A stretch of DNA of 64,000 nucleotides, from positions 682,001 to 746,000 of the forward strand of contig OZ004586.1 in NCBI GenBank assembly GCA_963924555.1, read 5' to 3'. The stretch comes from Crambe crambe. Taxonomy: Eukaryota > Porifera > Demospongiae > Poecilosclerida > Crambeidae. The notes beneath the pieces were generated by a model. That model saw only the letters and a program-made list of their open reading frames with translations, was not told where the DNA came from and ran no database searches. This document shows positions 15,001-30,000 of this stretch, piece by piece (within the stretch, counting starts at the first letter, position 1; each line of letters opens with the position of its first letter). The position numbers were made by a program, and so were the translations under genes.

Positions 15001-18000
15001 TCGTGGGAAACAGGCTCTTTATAGCACTCTCTGGTATCGATTTGGATGAACTGAACAGAAATGATGAGTTAGCTGTATCAGAGAACTCAATATTCTTATC
15101 TCTGACTGCCTTTGCTGTGCAAGATGCCTCTAATAACAGGGTCGTTCCAATTCCGAGCACTAATGCTTTACAGGTGAGCGAGATCATTCCCGATCAGTCT
15201 GGTCCAAGGTTAGTTTCGTTCGATATCAACTTGGACGATCGTTCCCTTTCTCTGAGCTTCTCTGAAACGGTTAACACTAGCAGTCTCACTCTCACAGTAC
15301 TGACTCTGCAGAACTCCCCAGTGAATGCAAGTGAATCTTTCACTCTCACCGGTGGAACGTTCTCAGATCTGGATGCTTCATTGATCAGAATTAACATCAC
15401 CGAAGAGGATTATCGCACCCTTCAGACCTTCACAGGACTGGGCACACAGGCTAACAATACCTTCATCTCATTCACAAGGGATTTGGTGCTCGATTTCAAT
15501 GGCTTTCCCATCAATCTGATCTCTCCAGACCAGGCAATGCCAGCAGCAACTGTAGGCCAAGACACTGTCCCTCCAAATCTCCTTGGGTTTGACTTCGATA
15601 TGAACACAGGTATCGTTACTCTGACCTTCGACGAAGTCATCGAGGTGAGTTCAATCCAACCCAGAGCTCTCACTCTTCAGAATGCTTCCTCCAGTTCTGG
15701 TCAGAGAAGATCACTCATTGGCCATAGCTCTGTCATAAGTCCCACATCTGATGTGATCTCAATCCAACTGAGTGCTAATGACCTCAATGTCGTCAAGGCT
15801 TTAGGAATATGTGTAGAACGGCCATCTTGCTTCATCACATACACAGATCAGTTAGCAAGGGATACCTTCGACATCTCTCTCATCCCGAGGACCAGTGGGT
15901 TACCTGTGACCAATCACACAAGAGACACCGAACCACCTACCTTGGTCAGGTTTGCAAGTTTCAACCTCAATTCTGCTCAGTTCAGCCTCGAGTTCTCAGA
16001 ATCAGTTGATACATCCACCGTGAACTTCTCAGCGATCACAATCCAGTCCTTTGACACTGGAGCTATAGACACGCTACAGCTGAGTAATGGAACAGTGAGT
16101 GAGAATGGCCCTATCATTACAATCTCTCTCTCTACTGGAGATGCTGTCAGACTCAAAGAAAATCCGTTCCTCTGTGGCCGACAGGGGACCTGCTACGTCA
16201 CCCTCAACTCCTTTGCAGTCACAGACACATCCGGGAACAGGGTGGTACCTGTGAATACAGGTGTCCTGGTGACGGAGTACTCAGGGGACAATATCGGACC
16301 GACACTCCAACGTTTCAACCTAGACATCAACACGGGTGTGCTCACCCTAATGTTTGATGAACTGATAGACACTCGTAACTTAGTATTCTCAGGCATCAGG
16401 TTTCAATCGAATGACACACCCCCTGTGGAAACTTACAGTTTGACAGGTGGGACTAGGACGTCTGACGTCTTCAGTGACACAATAGTGATCATGCTCAGCA
16501 CCACCGACCTCAATGGCATCAAGGCTACTAACTTTGCTAAGCGAAGAGGTAACACTTTCATCACCATTCTACCCATGGCACTCACCGACCTCTCTCCTAC
16601 GTCCAATCGAGTCAATACCACCACCAGACAAGTGGATATGTATGTTGGTGATACTGTGAACCCAAACCTTCTTGGTTATAACTTGGACTTGGATGGAAAT
16701 CAATTGTTACTTACGTTTGATGAACCGATAGACCAGGACTTCCTGAGTACCAGACTCAACCAGATATCTTTCAGCTCGACGATGGCAGGAGCAGACATGT
16801 ATTCACTGACTGGTGGAACTGTGAGCTCATCTTCTCAGAGATCCATCATCTCCATTGCGTTCAACTCTGCAGATGTCAATGCCACAGAGCATAGCACCAC
16901 TGCTCTAGCGTCTTCAGCCGATAGAGTCTTCCTTTCTATCACTGCAAATACCATTCGTGACACAGCAGGACTGCCTCTACCAGCAGTCACTAGCAGGCAA
17001 GCAGGCATGGGTGACAATCGTTTGACTTTGGATACAACAGCATTACGTGCCGTCAACTTTACTCTGAACCTCCTCACTGGTCAGATCATCCTGACCTTCG
17101 ATGACATAGTAGACGTCACCACGTTCAATCCAGATGGCTTGTCTTTCATTGGTGATTCGCAGTTGACCTTAGCTGGATCAGGAAGCCGTGCAATAAGCAT
17201 GAGTGGATTGGAACTGGTCATTCAACTCAGCGATGCTTTCCGTAACACTCTTGCTGCAGTCACTACTATAGCTACTAGCATAGATAACACCATTTTGATG
17301 ATCAGCTCCAATACCATAAGAGATCTGCGAGGTCAGGCAGTGATGAGCACTACACTCAGAGCTTCTGTTTTCATCGGAGGTGGAAGTGGTACTGTGTTGT
17401 CGTCCTTTACACTTGATATGAACAGCGGACGGATATCGATGTCCTTCAGTGGAAGAGTCAGTCCTGCTAACTTTAATGCTTCTTTGGTCACCTTCCAAGA
17501 TGTAACTGGGGATTTCAACGTGTCTCTAACAGGGGGTGTGGCTACACAAGGTAGTTCTTCCTTCCAAGTGGATGTGAGCTTGTCAGATGCTGATTTGGAT
17601 GCACTCAATGCTGAAGAAAGAATCGCAATCTCCTCTACCAATACATACATCTTCATCAGAGTTGGAGCCCTCAATGATGCTATAGGAGGTAACGTTTCCA
17701 CTCCAGAACCTCTGCAAGCAGCAAGGGTCATAGCCGATTCTCAAGCCCCTATTCTGAATGGATTCATGTTGGATCTAAATAACGGACACTTGATTTTGAA
17801 TTTCTCTGAAACCATAATAACAAGGACGCTTAACCCGAGATTGGCCACCATTCAGAACTCCGGTGCTTCCATCAGTAGACGACTCACAGGAGGAACTGTG
17901 CTCTCAAGCAATGGAAGAAACATCACACTCCAGCTCAGTAGGGAAGATTTGAACTTCATCAGGGCTAGCGATGACATTGGAACAACAGACGCCAACACTC

Positions 18001-21000
18001 TATTGGGATTTGAGGAGTCGTTTGCTCGTGATGCTTTTGGGAATAGTGCTCCTGCTTTTAGCAGTACAAATGCTGCTAGCATCATACCAGATGTCAGAAA
18101 TCCCACCCTCAATGCGTTCACACTCAATTTAGATAATAATGCATCAGTGATACTCACATTCAGTGAAGTTGTGGAAATTGCTGGTTTCAACATTGCTGGC
18201 TTTACACTACAGAACTCTCCAACTAGCTCAGTCGTCAGTCAAAATTTAGCCACATCGGTGATCTCAACTCCATCAGATTCGGACACTATCGAGATAGTGC
18301 TATCACCAGCTGTGCTCTTCCCCATTCAGCAAAATCTGAACTTTGGTACCTCCACTGCTAACACCTTCATCAGTGTAACAGCAGGAGCTGCAATGGATAA
18401 GGCAACCACACCCAACAGATTGGACCCTATTCTAACCTCCATGGCACTACCTGCTGCACAAGTTATACCTGACAGAACTAGTCCACTTCTCGAGTCTTTC
18501 TCGTTAGATCTTGGCACTGGTACCATCATGCTCGTATTCAGCGAAGTGGTAAATGTCAGCTCGTTTGACCTGGAGCGATTCGTCTTCCAGAATAGAGCTT
18601 TCTCCCCAACAGAATCTGCCGTCTTTACTAACAACAGCACAGTCATGGCTGGAAGTTTGAACGTGGTACAGCTCACTCTGAGTAGAGAAGACTTCGATAA
18701 GATCCGTGTGAATCCAAACATGGGCACGGCCATCCCCAACTCCTACCTGAATCTCACTTCTGCAGCTGTGACTGATCTGAGTGGAAATCCAAATGTAGCA
18801 GCTCACGAAGCTGCTCGTGCCACTGCTGTGTCTGTCGACACTGTCCCCCCGAATCTACTCTCAGCTGAGATCAACATGGACTTGGGCGTGCTCATACTAT
18901 CCTACTCTGAAGCGATTGATATCGCCAGGTTCAACATTGCTGGAATCACTCTTTATAACACCACCAACCCTACACCATCCTTCCAGCTGACTTCAGCGAG
19001 CTTCCTCGCCAGTCCGAGTGGTAGTACGATAGTGGTGGACATCAACAGAGACCTCAATCCTCTCCGTGAGGCCATGAGCATCGGTTCATCCCCTGCAGAC
19101 ACTTTCTACACCATTGCTCCCAATACTGCGCTCGATTTTGGAAATAACGCAGCCCCTCCAGTCACCACCCAAACATCTCCCCGAGTTATCCCTGACACAC
19201 GAGGACCGGAATTGAGGTCGTTTGATCTTGATATGAACAGCGGAATCCTTCTCTTGAGATTTGCCGAAACTGTCATCGAGTCCTCTTTCAATGCAACTCA
19301 GTTGATGCTCCAGAATGCACAAATGGACGCCATCGAACATGTAGCGATCACGTCCACGAATTACGCACGTGTCAATTTCTCAACCGTTGTCATCACTTTG
19401 ACACCACGTGACATCGACGAGATCAACGTCATTCCTGAACTGGGTACTGGACTCAATGACACTTACCTCACCCTAACGCAGACAACAGTTGAAGATGTTC
19501 TTGGAAATCCTGCCGTGGCTATCTCAATGCAAAACGCCCAGCAAGTAACCGACTATGTCAGAGATGCAGTCAGACCTAATGTCAGTGTTTTCGTAATTGA
19601 TCTGAACAATTACACCATTACCTTCGTCTTTGATGAAGTCCCAGATCCGAGATCAGTCAATATGACTTTCCTGACAGTTCAGAATAGAGCATCTTCTCCC
19701 ACTCAAAACTTCACTTTCGGTGGTCACGAAACATCTCGTGTCGTCGGTAGAGCTGTTATCATCCAACTCACTCAGGAAGATGTTAACAGCTTAAACACCC
19801 TTGATGTCTGCACATCCATGACCAACTGCTTTGCAGTTTTTGAGGCCGAGTTCATCACTGATGCAGCTGGAAATCCAGTGATGCCATCCCCTGTGTTAAT
19901 AGCTACCAATTTCACCACTGACATGACAGCTCCACGATTGGAACAGTTCATACGTATGGATATAGATGAAGGCACCATCATCTTGGAATTTTCAGAGACG
20001 ATCGATGCAAACACAGTTCAGTTGAATACAGTGACTCTGCAAAGTGCGTCCATAGGAGGAGGGGCAGAGTTTCAGACCGTGACTTTGAGTGGAGGTGACA
20101 TTGTGAGTGGAAGCAGTAGTCAGTTGGAGATCCGTCTCCTCACGGCTGACCTGAACATGATCAAAACCATGAGAAACCTCTGCACCAGGAGAACTGATTG
20201 CTACGTCCGATTCCCGACCAGTTTCGGCAGGGATGCTTTTGGCAATTCTGTCACAGCTCTAGCGAATTCTGCCACTCCTAGTTCAACGGATTACCCTCTG
20301 ATGTATGTCGGTGATACCACAGGGCCAGTGGTCCAGCGATTCAACCTGTATCTTGAAAATGCTCTCCTGGAGATCGCATTCAATGAACTCATTCAAAGGA
20401 CACTTGATGTCACGCAAATATCCTTCCAAGACTCACTTAATCCAATGACATCCTTCTCTCTTACGGGAATACGTTCTGGATCAACCTTGCAATTTAACGA
20501 TACAAGCGTGTCCATACCACTCAGTAGAGCAGATGTGGCTCGAATTAAAGCCAATCCAGCCCTTGCTACACGATCCTCCAACACATACTTGGCTAACACC
20601 GATGGTTTAGTGCGAGACTTCTTCAGCAATAGTGCAGTGGCAAGATCTGGTAGTAGTGCCTTGCTTGTAAGCAACTTTGGCATTGATAATACACCACCAA
20701 CGTTCACTCAGTTTTCACAGTTCAGTCGAGAGTTGGTACAGCTCGCTCTGATCTTCTCAGAACCGATAGATGTCACCACTGTTAACTACTCCCTCATCAC
20801 TCTGCAGTCAACGAGAACTGGAGCTGGAGGTGTGTCACTCCAACTCTCCCCCGGCACTGCCCAGCTTGCCCAAAACCGTCCGGATCTTGACATCGTCTTG
20901 CTCACTCTTTCTCTGGAAGACCAACTCACAATCAAACGGATGACAAGCATGTTGGCAGTGAATAGTGCTACGACTTTCCTAGCATTTGAGAGTGGTGCAT

Positions 21001-24000
21001 TCTCAGATACGGCTGGTAACCCAATAGCTACAGGCATCCCAGTCACAGCCGCCATTTCTCCACTTCTGTTCATACCTGATACTAACCCACCAAGTCTAGC
21101 TCGGTTCGAGATTAACATGGAGGATAGTCGTCTTCTCTTGACCTATGATGACATCATCAACCCAACCTTCTACAACCCTCTGGGCATAACACTTCAGAAC
21201 CAGCCTAGCTTCCCAAGCCAAGTATACCAACTCACAGGAGGGAACTCACTTTCCACTGAAGTACTAGGCTTCGTCATCAACGCCACCATAACTCAAGGGG
21301 ATCTCCTGCAATTGAAGCATCGTTTGGGACTGGCTACGAACAGAGACGACACTTATATCAGAGCCGATGCGACAGTGACAGTGAGTGCCAGCAATGGAAG
21401 TGTCACTGCGACGACTGGAAATGCAATTCAAGCAACAGGATTTGTGGAAGATCAGACTCCTCCCTCCGTCACTGCATTTAGTCTTAACCTCACCACTGAG
21501 GTATTAACAGTTGTGGCAGATGAACCTCTAGATCCAGCAGCATTCAACGGCAGTGGAGTTACTTTATTGAACTCACCGAATGCAACAGCCATGAACCTCA
21601 TGAGTGTGACACTCACGGGAGGCACTGCCATGCAGTCACCTTCCTCCATCTTCCAACTAGATGTAACACTCTCGAACTTCGACCTCAACCGGCTGAAACA
21701 GATGCCTGAACTTGCCACTGACCCGTCCAATGTCTACCTCACTCTAGACCGTTCTGCTTTTGCAGATTTCGGTGGCAATGGAGTCAATCCTATTGTTGGC
21801 ATGCAGGCCCTGAATGCAATGGTGTTTGGAGGTGATCTTACTCCTCCAAGAATAAGTCAATTCACCCTTGATCTTAACACTGGACAAATCATACTCTCTT
21901 TCAGTGAAGTTGTTGATTACGTCATTTTTGATCCATCAAGCATTGCTCTTCAGACATCTCGAAGTTCAAGTGACGTGTTCCGATTCTCCAACTTGACTCT
22001 TATTGTGTCCTCAGACGCTCTAAACAACCTCACCAGTGCTATAACTTACCAATTCCCAGAGGATGATCTGAATGCCTTGAAGCTGAACTCCACCTTGAGG
22101 ACACCAGGTACCTCCTTTGCTGTTTTGGATAGTGACACCACTGTGGACAGCAATGGCCTCTCACTCATTGGAGCTCCAAATGGAGCAGCCATTGCCATTA
22201 CAATCGTCCCAGACCGATCCCCACCAGTCATTAGGTACCTCACTGAGAACTTGGATACTGGAGAATTCGTATTCGTTTTTGATGAGCCTGTACTGTTATC
22301 AAGTGTAAACTTCAACACCCTTGCTCTTACCTGCGATAGAGCTGAATTCTTCAATTTCACTCAAGCATCCATGAGCCAACTGAATGACACTACTGTCCAA
22401 GTTACTCTTTCTGATACCAACCTCGTAGACTTGCTTGACTTTGTCCTTGGAAGGAGATGTGATTTGGTATATTACAGGGAAGGTTTCATTTCAGACATCT
22501 TCAGTAATAGAATTGCTTCCATTTCTGTGAGTGATGCAGTTCGAGCTAATGTCTTCATCCCTGATATGACATCTCCTCGTGTCGTTAGCTTCGACTTGGA
22601 CATGAATCTTGGCAATCTACTCTTGGGATTCTCGGAAGCTGTCAACCCAAGCTCTTTCAATCCAGCAGGAATCACCATCCAGGATACTCCCAATGGTATG
22701 TACAGATTCACACTGGGAAGGAACTCCACCTCAGCACCTGCTGGACTTCGCTCCATCTCTGTCAATCTCAGTGAAGTGGATTTGAGTGGCATCAAAGCAG
22801 CAAGGAATACAGCCACCAGCACCTCCAACACTTACCTCACAAACACTAATATCACCATCAGTGACTACTTTGGAAACTCTGCCCAGGAAGTCAACACCAC
22901 GGCAGCCATTCAAGTCTCCAGGTTCCGAGAGGACTTGGTAAGACCGGAATTTGTATCCTTCACTTTTGGTGCTCTGAACGGCCGAGTTTCCCTCTCGCTG
23001 ACATTTTCAGAAGTCATCAACGCTGCATCTGTAAACATTTCCCAACTTGTCCTCAGTTCTGAGCAAAATCTATCCTCCCCAACTGCTAATCAGTTCCGAC
23101 TTGCCTCTTCAGCTGCCCTGGACATCAACAGTAATGTCATTACCATTCCTCTCAGCGATGTCAGCCTGACCTCTGACCTCTCCCAGCTCAATTCTCGATC
23201 CTCAAGCTTAGGTGAGGTTGGGCAATTCAGGAACACCACTTACATCTACTTCCCTGAAGGAGTGGTCACTGATTCCCAAGGGCTTCCTGTTCCAGGCATT
23301 CCTTTCGATAACGCCACTCAGGTTTTGGAAGAACCGGGCAACCTAACACCTCCGGAATTGCTTCAGTACAACTTGAACTTAGACAGAAGGATGATGGTAC
23401 TTGTGTTTTCAGAAGAAGTACAGGCCAGTTCATTCGATTTCACCACTGTAACACTACATAGCAGCCAACTAGCATCTTCCCTCAATTATACATTGACAGG
23501 AGGCAACGTGACTCAACTCAATGCCACTCGCTTCCTTCTGCTCCTCACAGCCGATGATATCAATGGCATTCAGAGCATCGAGAATCTTGCCACATCTGAC
23601 GCCACCACGTACCTCACTCTAGATCGAGGCCTTGCCAGAGACGAGAGCAACTTGGATGTCTTGCCGATACCCGTTTCAGGGGGATTGCAGGCCTTCAACC
23701 ACACTCCTGACACTAGATCCCCTGAACTCGTCGGGTTTGAGTTGAGTTTGAGTGCAACTGACCCCTTGGTTCTGTCATTCTCCGAGACTGTCCTGATCTC
23801 GACATTCAATCTCAATTTCATCTCGTTGCATGGTGCCAGGCGGACATCAGCCAGAGCTTTCTCTTTCAGCAGTTCGACTCGACTACTAACCACCACCAAT
23901 AATGCAATCCTTCAACTTCAACTCACAGTATCGGACAGAGCATCTCTCCAGCAGTTCCCTGACATTGCCACAACTATTGACAACACCTTTATGACTATTA

Positions 24001-27000
24001 GACCTGACGCTGTAAGAGATGTAGACATGAATCAAGTATTGGAGATCACAGTGATGAATGCACTTCAGGCTTCTCTTCTGATACCCGATACTCTTCCTCC
24101 ATTTGTATCAACATTCGATATTGATATGAATCTTGGTCTGCTGGTCTTGAGAGCAAGTGAGCCCATAGATAGTGCAAGTGTTCGACCTTCTCTCTTCACT
24201 CTGCAAAATGCCTCAATGAATCCAACTTCCAATTACACACTCACCAATAGCATCTTGAACATAATAACAGACAACTCTGTCCTCACAGTGGGATTGAGCA
24301 CCAACGACCTTAACAATCTGAAAGAAAATGAGATCTGTTCAGTGCAAAGTGGATGTTTCCTTGTATATGAAGATGCTGCCTTTGCTGACACTTTCGGTGA
24401 GCCTGCTGTCAACATCACAGATGGACTACCTCCTACGACCTTTACCCGAGACATGACCGCTCCAATTCTAAACAGGTTTACGGAGTTCAACCGAGCTCTT
24501 GGCCGAATATCCATTACATTCTCCGAGACGATTCTTGCACGATCGTTTGTACCAAATAGAGTCATTCTCCAGTCGCTGACATCCGATTCAGCTGATATAT
24601 CCAGCTTCACTCTCACTGGAGGAAGTCTTCTATCCCGGGACAATGCATTGACTCTGAACATTGAACTGTCAGAAGCAGACATGTCTGCCCTCAGATTAAA
24701 TCCATTCCTTTGCACGTCGAGAGGCAACTGCTACCTCAGAGTGACCACTGGAGCATTCACTGATGTTAGTGGCAATCCATTGGGTCCCAACATCGGAATC
24801 ATTGTGACAAGATTCATACTGGACAACATTCCTCCAGTGTTAACCAACTTCTCCTTGGAGGTCAATGGTAGTTCACTCACACTGACATTCTCTGAACCTG
24901 TATCAGCTGAAAGCATCCGAGTATCTGGAATATCTCTGCAGGCAAACATGACAGCCTCCACCAGCTACAGGCTGACCACCAGCTCAACCAGAAGTCAAAA
25001 TGGTGACGTCATAGTCATTGACTTATCACAGGACGATCTCAATCGGCTCAAATTCGCTGACATTGCAAGAAACGCAAGCAACACATACATCACGATTGAC
25101 AGCAATGCCACTCGAGATCTTGCTCTCCGACCCAATAGGGTTATGGCTATTAATGCCAACTCTTCTCTCGGTGTGCAGACTTACATTCAAGACTCAATGC
25201 CTCCGGAAGTCGTGAGTTTCGATCTGGACTTGAATGATAATATGTTTACGGTCGTTTTTAACGAACCTATTGATACTGATAACATCCGCTTCAGTGACTT
25301 CATCATTACCAATTCAACCCTGAGTCGAGTGCTAGCATTGAGTGGTGCTAATGTGACTTCCATCGTCGTAGCAGATGATGTGACAGTGTCATTCGAGCTG
25401 CTCCCTCAAGACATTGTGACTCTCAAAGCCAGTGGGGCATTTGATTCCGATGCTGTTCTCAGAATAGGAATGGGTGCAGTCAGAGACATGGGTGGCAATT
25501 CCATACCAGTACCACTCAATATCACAGCTTCTTCTGTCACTCCTGATACCTCACCCCCAAGACTGGAATCTTTCATCCTCGATCTCCAATCAAACACGCT
25601 CTCTCTGACATTTGATGATGTCGTTGACCCTGTAATGTCCTTTGACCCAACAGGAATCACACTCCAGAGTGCTCCAACTCGAGTAGGCACTAACTTCTAC
25701 ACTCTCACATCAGCCAGCACCACAAACAGCTCCGTTGGTTACTCCCTGGTGATTATTCTGAACTCTGATGCCCAAGCCATCAGGGAAAACTCGGGATTTG
25801 GAACATCCCAGGCAAACACTTACATTACTCTTCTAGCCAGCACTATCGATACACCAGACAGAGAGGACAACGCCCCCATCACCAACGGCAAAGGAATGAG
25901 AGCAAATATGGTCATAGTAGATCGTCGAGCTCCAGAGTTTCTCAGTTTCAATTTAGACCTCAACACTGGATTCCTCAACCTGACATTTTCTGATGTCATT
26001 GATATCACATCTCTCGACTTGACACAGATCCTCATCCAAGATGCCCCCATGGCAAGCCCAGGGAGGACATACAGACTCACTTCTGGTATGGCTAACTTGA
26101 CAGCAACTAATGTCAACATCACTCTCTCATCTACTGACCTCAACGGAATAAAAGCAGTTCGCAATCTGGCCACATCAAGTGGAAACACCTACATCACTGC
26201 TACTGGGACGACAGTCAGAGACCTCTCAGGAAACAACTTGATTCCTATCGAAGATGGAAATGCTACTAGAGTCACCATCTTTGTTCCTGATACTCGTAGG
26301 CCTTCTCTCCTGTCATTCATCCTCGACAGAGACAGTGGAATACTCCTTGCTACTTTCAACGAGGTGGTTGATGTGACAACAATCATCCCAGACCAGATTC
26401 GCTTGCAGGACAGACAGAGTATTAACACAGGAGTGACCACTTCTGCAACCCTCGGAGGTAGTCAGCTAGTAAGCAATGAGATATCGCAAAGCATTGGACT
26501 TCGACTCCCCATCCTGACTATAAACATGTTCACTGGTGCTTTCGGAAGTGCAAGAATGAACACGTTCCTTTCCATGACCTTCAGGGCCGTATCCGATCTG
26601 AATAATAACCCAGTGATTGAGATACTAGCCACCGATTCTCAAATGGCTGCCGATGTCGTTGCAGATCAGTTTGCTCCTTCTCTGGAGGACTTTGATCTTG
26701 ATTTGAGTCTCTCTACTCTGACACTGGTGTGGTCCAAACCTGTGACTGCTACCAGCTTGCGGCAAACTGCTATCACTCTCCAGAATGCAGCATCCCCAGT
26801 GCCTGGCAGTGGAATTTCACTGACAGCGAGCAGCACGACGTCCAGTCCTGATGGTGCTGTGATGGCGATCAATCTCTCCACTACTACAGCCACTGCTCTG
26901 AGGACACGAACAAACATTGCCACTTCCATGAATGACACTTACATTAGTTTGACTGTGGGAGTAGTCACTGATGTGTTCTCCAATAGACAATCCCTTGCCA

Positions 27001-30000
27001 TTCCAGTTGCCACCGCCAGACAAGTGCGGGTTTTCACCAGTGACGTCCTCCCTCCGAGAGTTTCGTCTTTCTCTCTGGATCTCAATAATGGACGACTTGG
27101 GATCACTTTCGATGAAGAGATTTTCAACTTTGAACCTAATGCGATCCTGATTCAGAATGACCCCACTAACCCTAGCGCTAATTACACTCTTATGGACAGC
27201 ACGTTCACAATGGTATCATCTAATGAAGTTGCAGTTCAGCTTGGGGAGAGTGACATTGATGGGCTTGCAAGACAACCAACACTAGCCAGTGATCCTGCGA
27301 ATACTTTCATCGTCCTTCTTAATGGCTCAGTAGCAGACTTCTTCCGAACTTCAGTGACTGATCCTGTCGTGTCCACTGTGAGGGGGTCGATCACACCTGA
27401 CAGCACACCCCCGTCCATTCTCAGCTACTCTCTGGACTTGAGCAGAGAAATTCTCGCTATCAATTTCTCTGAAGTCATCGATACGAGATCAGTGAATCTC
27501 GAGAGCTTGACAATCCAGAGTGACAGGTCTCTAATGCCACCAGCCTTCTACACGCTCACCAATTCTAGTATTGTTATGGACACTGAGGGACGTATTTTGG
27601 AAATCCACCTGATAGGAACGGATGCCAGTGCGATCAAAGCCAATCCTAACCTTGCTACTTCAGTGACCAATACATTTATCACTGTGAATGAAAGCTTTGC
27701 GTCAGACTATGGTGGTAATCCTGTCCGGGCAATATCACAAACCATGGCTCTACCTGCTTCTCTAGTATCGATCGATACCAGTAACCCAATGCTGAGGCAG
27801 TTCGTCCTGGATCTATCAACAAATGCCATCGTCCTTACCTTCTCTGAGGCCATCAACATCAGCACTTTCAATCCAGGTGAAATCACTCTCTCTAGCTCTT
27901 CCGATGGCACTGGTATTGTGAGGCGTTTATCTGGAGGAACTTTCCCACTGGAAAACTCGGCCATCATCAGATTATCTCCAACTGCAATTGATATCAACTT
28001 CCTAAAGGCACAGGCACGGCTTGGTCTATTTGCTTCCTCTATCTCTAACACTTTCCTGAGTTTAACGGCTTCCACAGCTCAAGATACGTCCGATAATCCT
28101 GTCATGGCTATCCCACCAAGCATGTCATATGCAGCCAATCGTGTTATTCCCGACACCCGAGGACCTGTGGTGGTTGCTTTCACTCTTGACATTAACAATG
28201 GAAACCTCAGCTTGCATTTCGATGAAATCGTCAACATCTCCACTTTCAGTGCCACTGCTATAACACTCAGAGCTGCCAACTCACTTGGCAGTCCAAACTA
28301 CACCATCAGTTCTGAATTACCACCTTCTTTGTTCAATAATGGCACTGTTGTGATGCTGAGTCTGCTCCCTGCTGACTTGAACATCATTAAAGGTCTGGAG
28401 TTCTGTAACACCACAAGAGATTGCTTCCTCACGAACCAGGCTGGATTGGTCGAGGACGAACTGGGAAATTCAGCAGATGCTAGACAAGTTCCATCTGCCC
28501 TGCAGTCTAGCGAGATAGGCATGGATATGAATCAACCCGCCCTGGTCATGTTCACAGAATTTGATTTGAATCGAGGAACTTTCAGTCTCATGTTCACAGA
28601 GACCATGTACGGAGCATCTTTCAGACCTCAGTCTTTCTCTTTCAGAAGTAGCTTCACAGTTACTGTACCTCGTTACACACTAACAGGAGGAAGAGTATTG
28701 GACAGCACAAGTCCAGTGACACGCTTCGAGTTATCAGTCACTGATCTCAACAGCATCAAGACTAATCTGATGATCTGCATCAACTCTGGGAACTGTTTCC
28801 CTCATTTCGATGCAAACTTCATGACTGATTTTGCTGGGAATCGTGTACAGCCTTTTATGATTACGAGTTTCGATCCAAGAGCCTTTGCTGTGAGGTTCAT
28901 TGACGATGGAACAGGTCCAAATGTGATCAGATATGAGTTGAATCTTGAGCTGTCTCAGTTGAGCCTGACGTTTGATGAGCCAGTGAATATCGTTAGAGTG
29001 AATCAGCTGACGCTACAAGATAGCTTTGTTTCAAGTATCAACTACACATTAACGACTTCAATTTCACCAAATCCGAGAAGCACATCTGTCGTTCTCACTC
29101 TAGACCAATTGGACACCAACAGATTGAAGGCTATGGATGGACTGGCTCAGAATGTTAATAACACTTACCTGGTGTATGGCTCAAATGCAGCTGCTGATTT
29201 CACCCTCATAGGCAATCCAGCTCAACCCCGAGTAAATGGGATTAACCCTCTCCAAGCAGCTCTGGTTCAGGAGGATGTTTCAGCTCCAACTGTGATGGCT
29301 TTCTCCGAACTCAATTTTGATCAGCTCACTCTTGAGCTTGTCTTCAATGAGCCTGTAGATCCAGCCAGCTTCAATGCAAGTCTGTTCACTATCTATTCAT
29401 CGAGTAGTCTGTCTGCTGATATGTACACTCTGACCGGAGGTACAGCTTCTTTCAGTCCCAGTGACAATCTCCTAACGACACTTAGAATAGCTCTGGCCGC
29501 TGAAGACGTTCTGGCTCTGCAGAATAACTCCAACATTGCCACTGAAGTGAGAAACACTTACCTTCAGTTGGGAAGAGCTGCTGTGGGTGATTTCAGTGAT
29601 AATGGCATAGCCTCCACGAGCAGAATACAAGTTCAGAGTGTTATTCGTGATGTATCTCCAGCTAGACTTGCTGCATTCACTCTGGATATGAACTCAACTC
29701 TGCTTATTCTCACCTTCGATGACGTCGTGATCGCCTCTGATTTCAATCCATTGCAAATCACTCTACGTGGAGACGAACAAGGGTCAGATCTTAATAGTGT
29801 GTATCGCATCACTGGAGGTCGAACATCAAGTCCTGACGGTTACTCAATTACACTGCCACTCATTGACAGGGACATCGAACAGATTCGCCTCAGACCCAAT
29901 CTTGGAACCAGTATGGATAACACCTACATTTCCATCGGCAACGACATCATAAGAGACTTTAATGGCCTTGGAGTGATTGCCATTGGCACGCCAGCACAAC

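Larger units (their letters stand above)
8487..17030 (+). repeat. Super-repeat copy 2 (units 24-46)
   Basis: Unit starts: 8487, 8868, 9249, 9615, 9990, 10359, 10737, 11085, 11463, 11823, 12195, 12567, 12945, 13317, 13698, 14076, 14439, 14826, 15192, 15561, 15924, 16287, 16650. Total 8,544 bp. Unit 24 has FSDV and the tail ITDGKGMQV. Units 31, 32, 43 and 44 carry C-x5-C. Units 32, 34 and 44 have the extra first-strand residue. Unit 40 has the lengthened hairpin and unit 41 the DL linker. Unit 24 lacks the linker proline. Unit 30 is short (116 residues), with the stretch between DLDRIK and the NTFLS-like strand trimmed. Unit 31 matches unit 8 closely (C-T-N-E-S-D-C against C-L-N-E-S-D-C), and both are followed by an F-V-T-F-D strand. 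Confidence 0.87.
17031..25544 (+). repeat. Super-repeat copy 3 (units 47-69)
   Basis: Unit starts: 17031, 17376, 17736, 18090, 18471, 18837, 19194, 19563, 19920, 20313, 20685, 21078, 21450, 21834, 22212, 22563, 22932, 23331, 23709, 24087, 24450, 24822, 25191. Total 8,514 bp. C-x5-C occurs in units 54, 55, 66 and 67; the extra first-strand residue in 55, 57 and 67, and exceptionally in 61; the lengthened hairpin in 63 (F-T-F-G-A-L-N-G-R-V-S-L-S-L-T-F-S-E). The phase-18 linker of unit 64 is G-N-L-T-P-P instead of D-L. Unit 47 keeps FDDIV but has lost the DGK tail and has unusual linkers on both sides. Unit 61 carries an unusual long-range cysteine pair. Confidence 0.85.

Noticed and set aside
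15648..15656. GAG|GTGAGT, a good match to a splice donor
   Set aside because: The frame continues normally as E-V-I-E-V-S-S and the unit has its usual length (363 bp), so nothing needs to be spliced out.
16120..16140. Short CT-rich runs such as TCTCTCTCT
   Set aside because: They are explained by serine/leucine codons in the I-x-L-S strand and are too short to be meaningful microsatellites.
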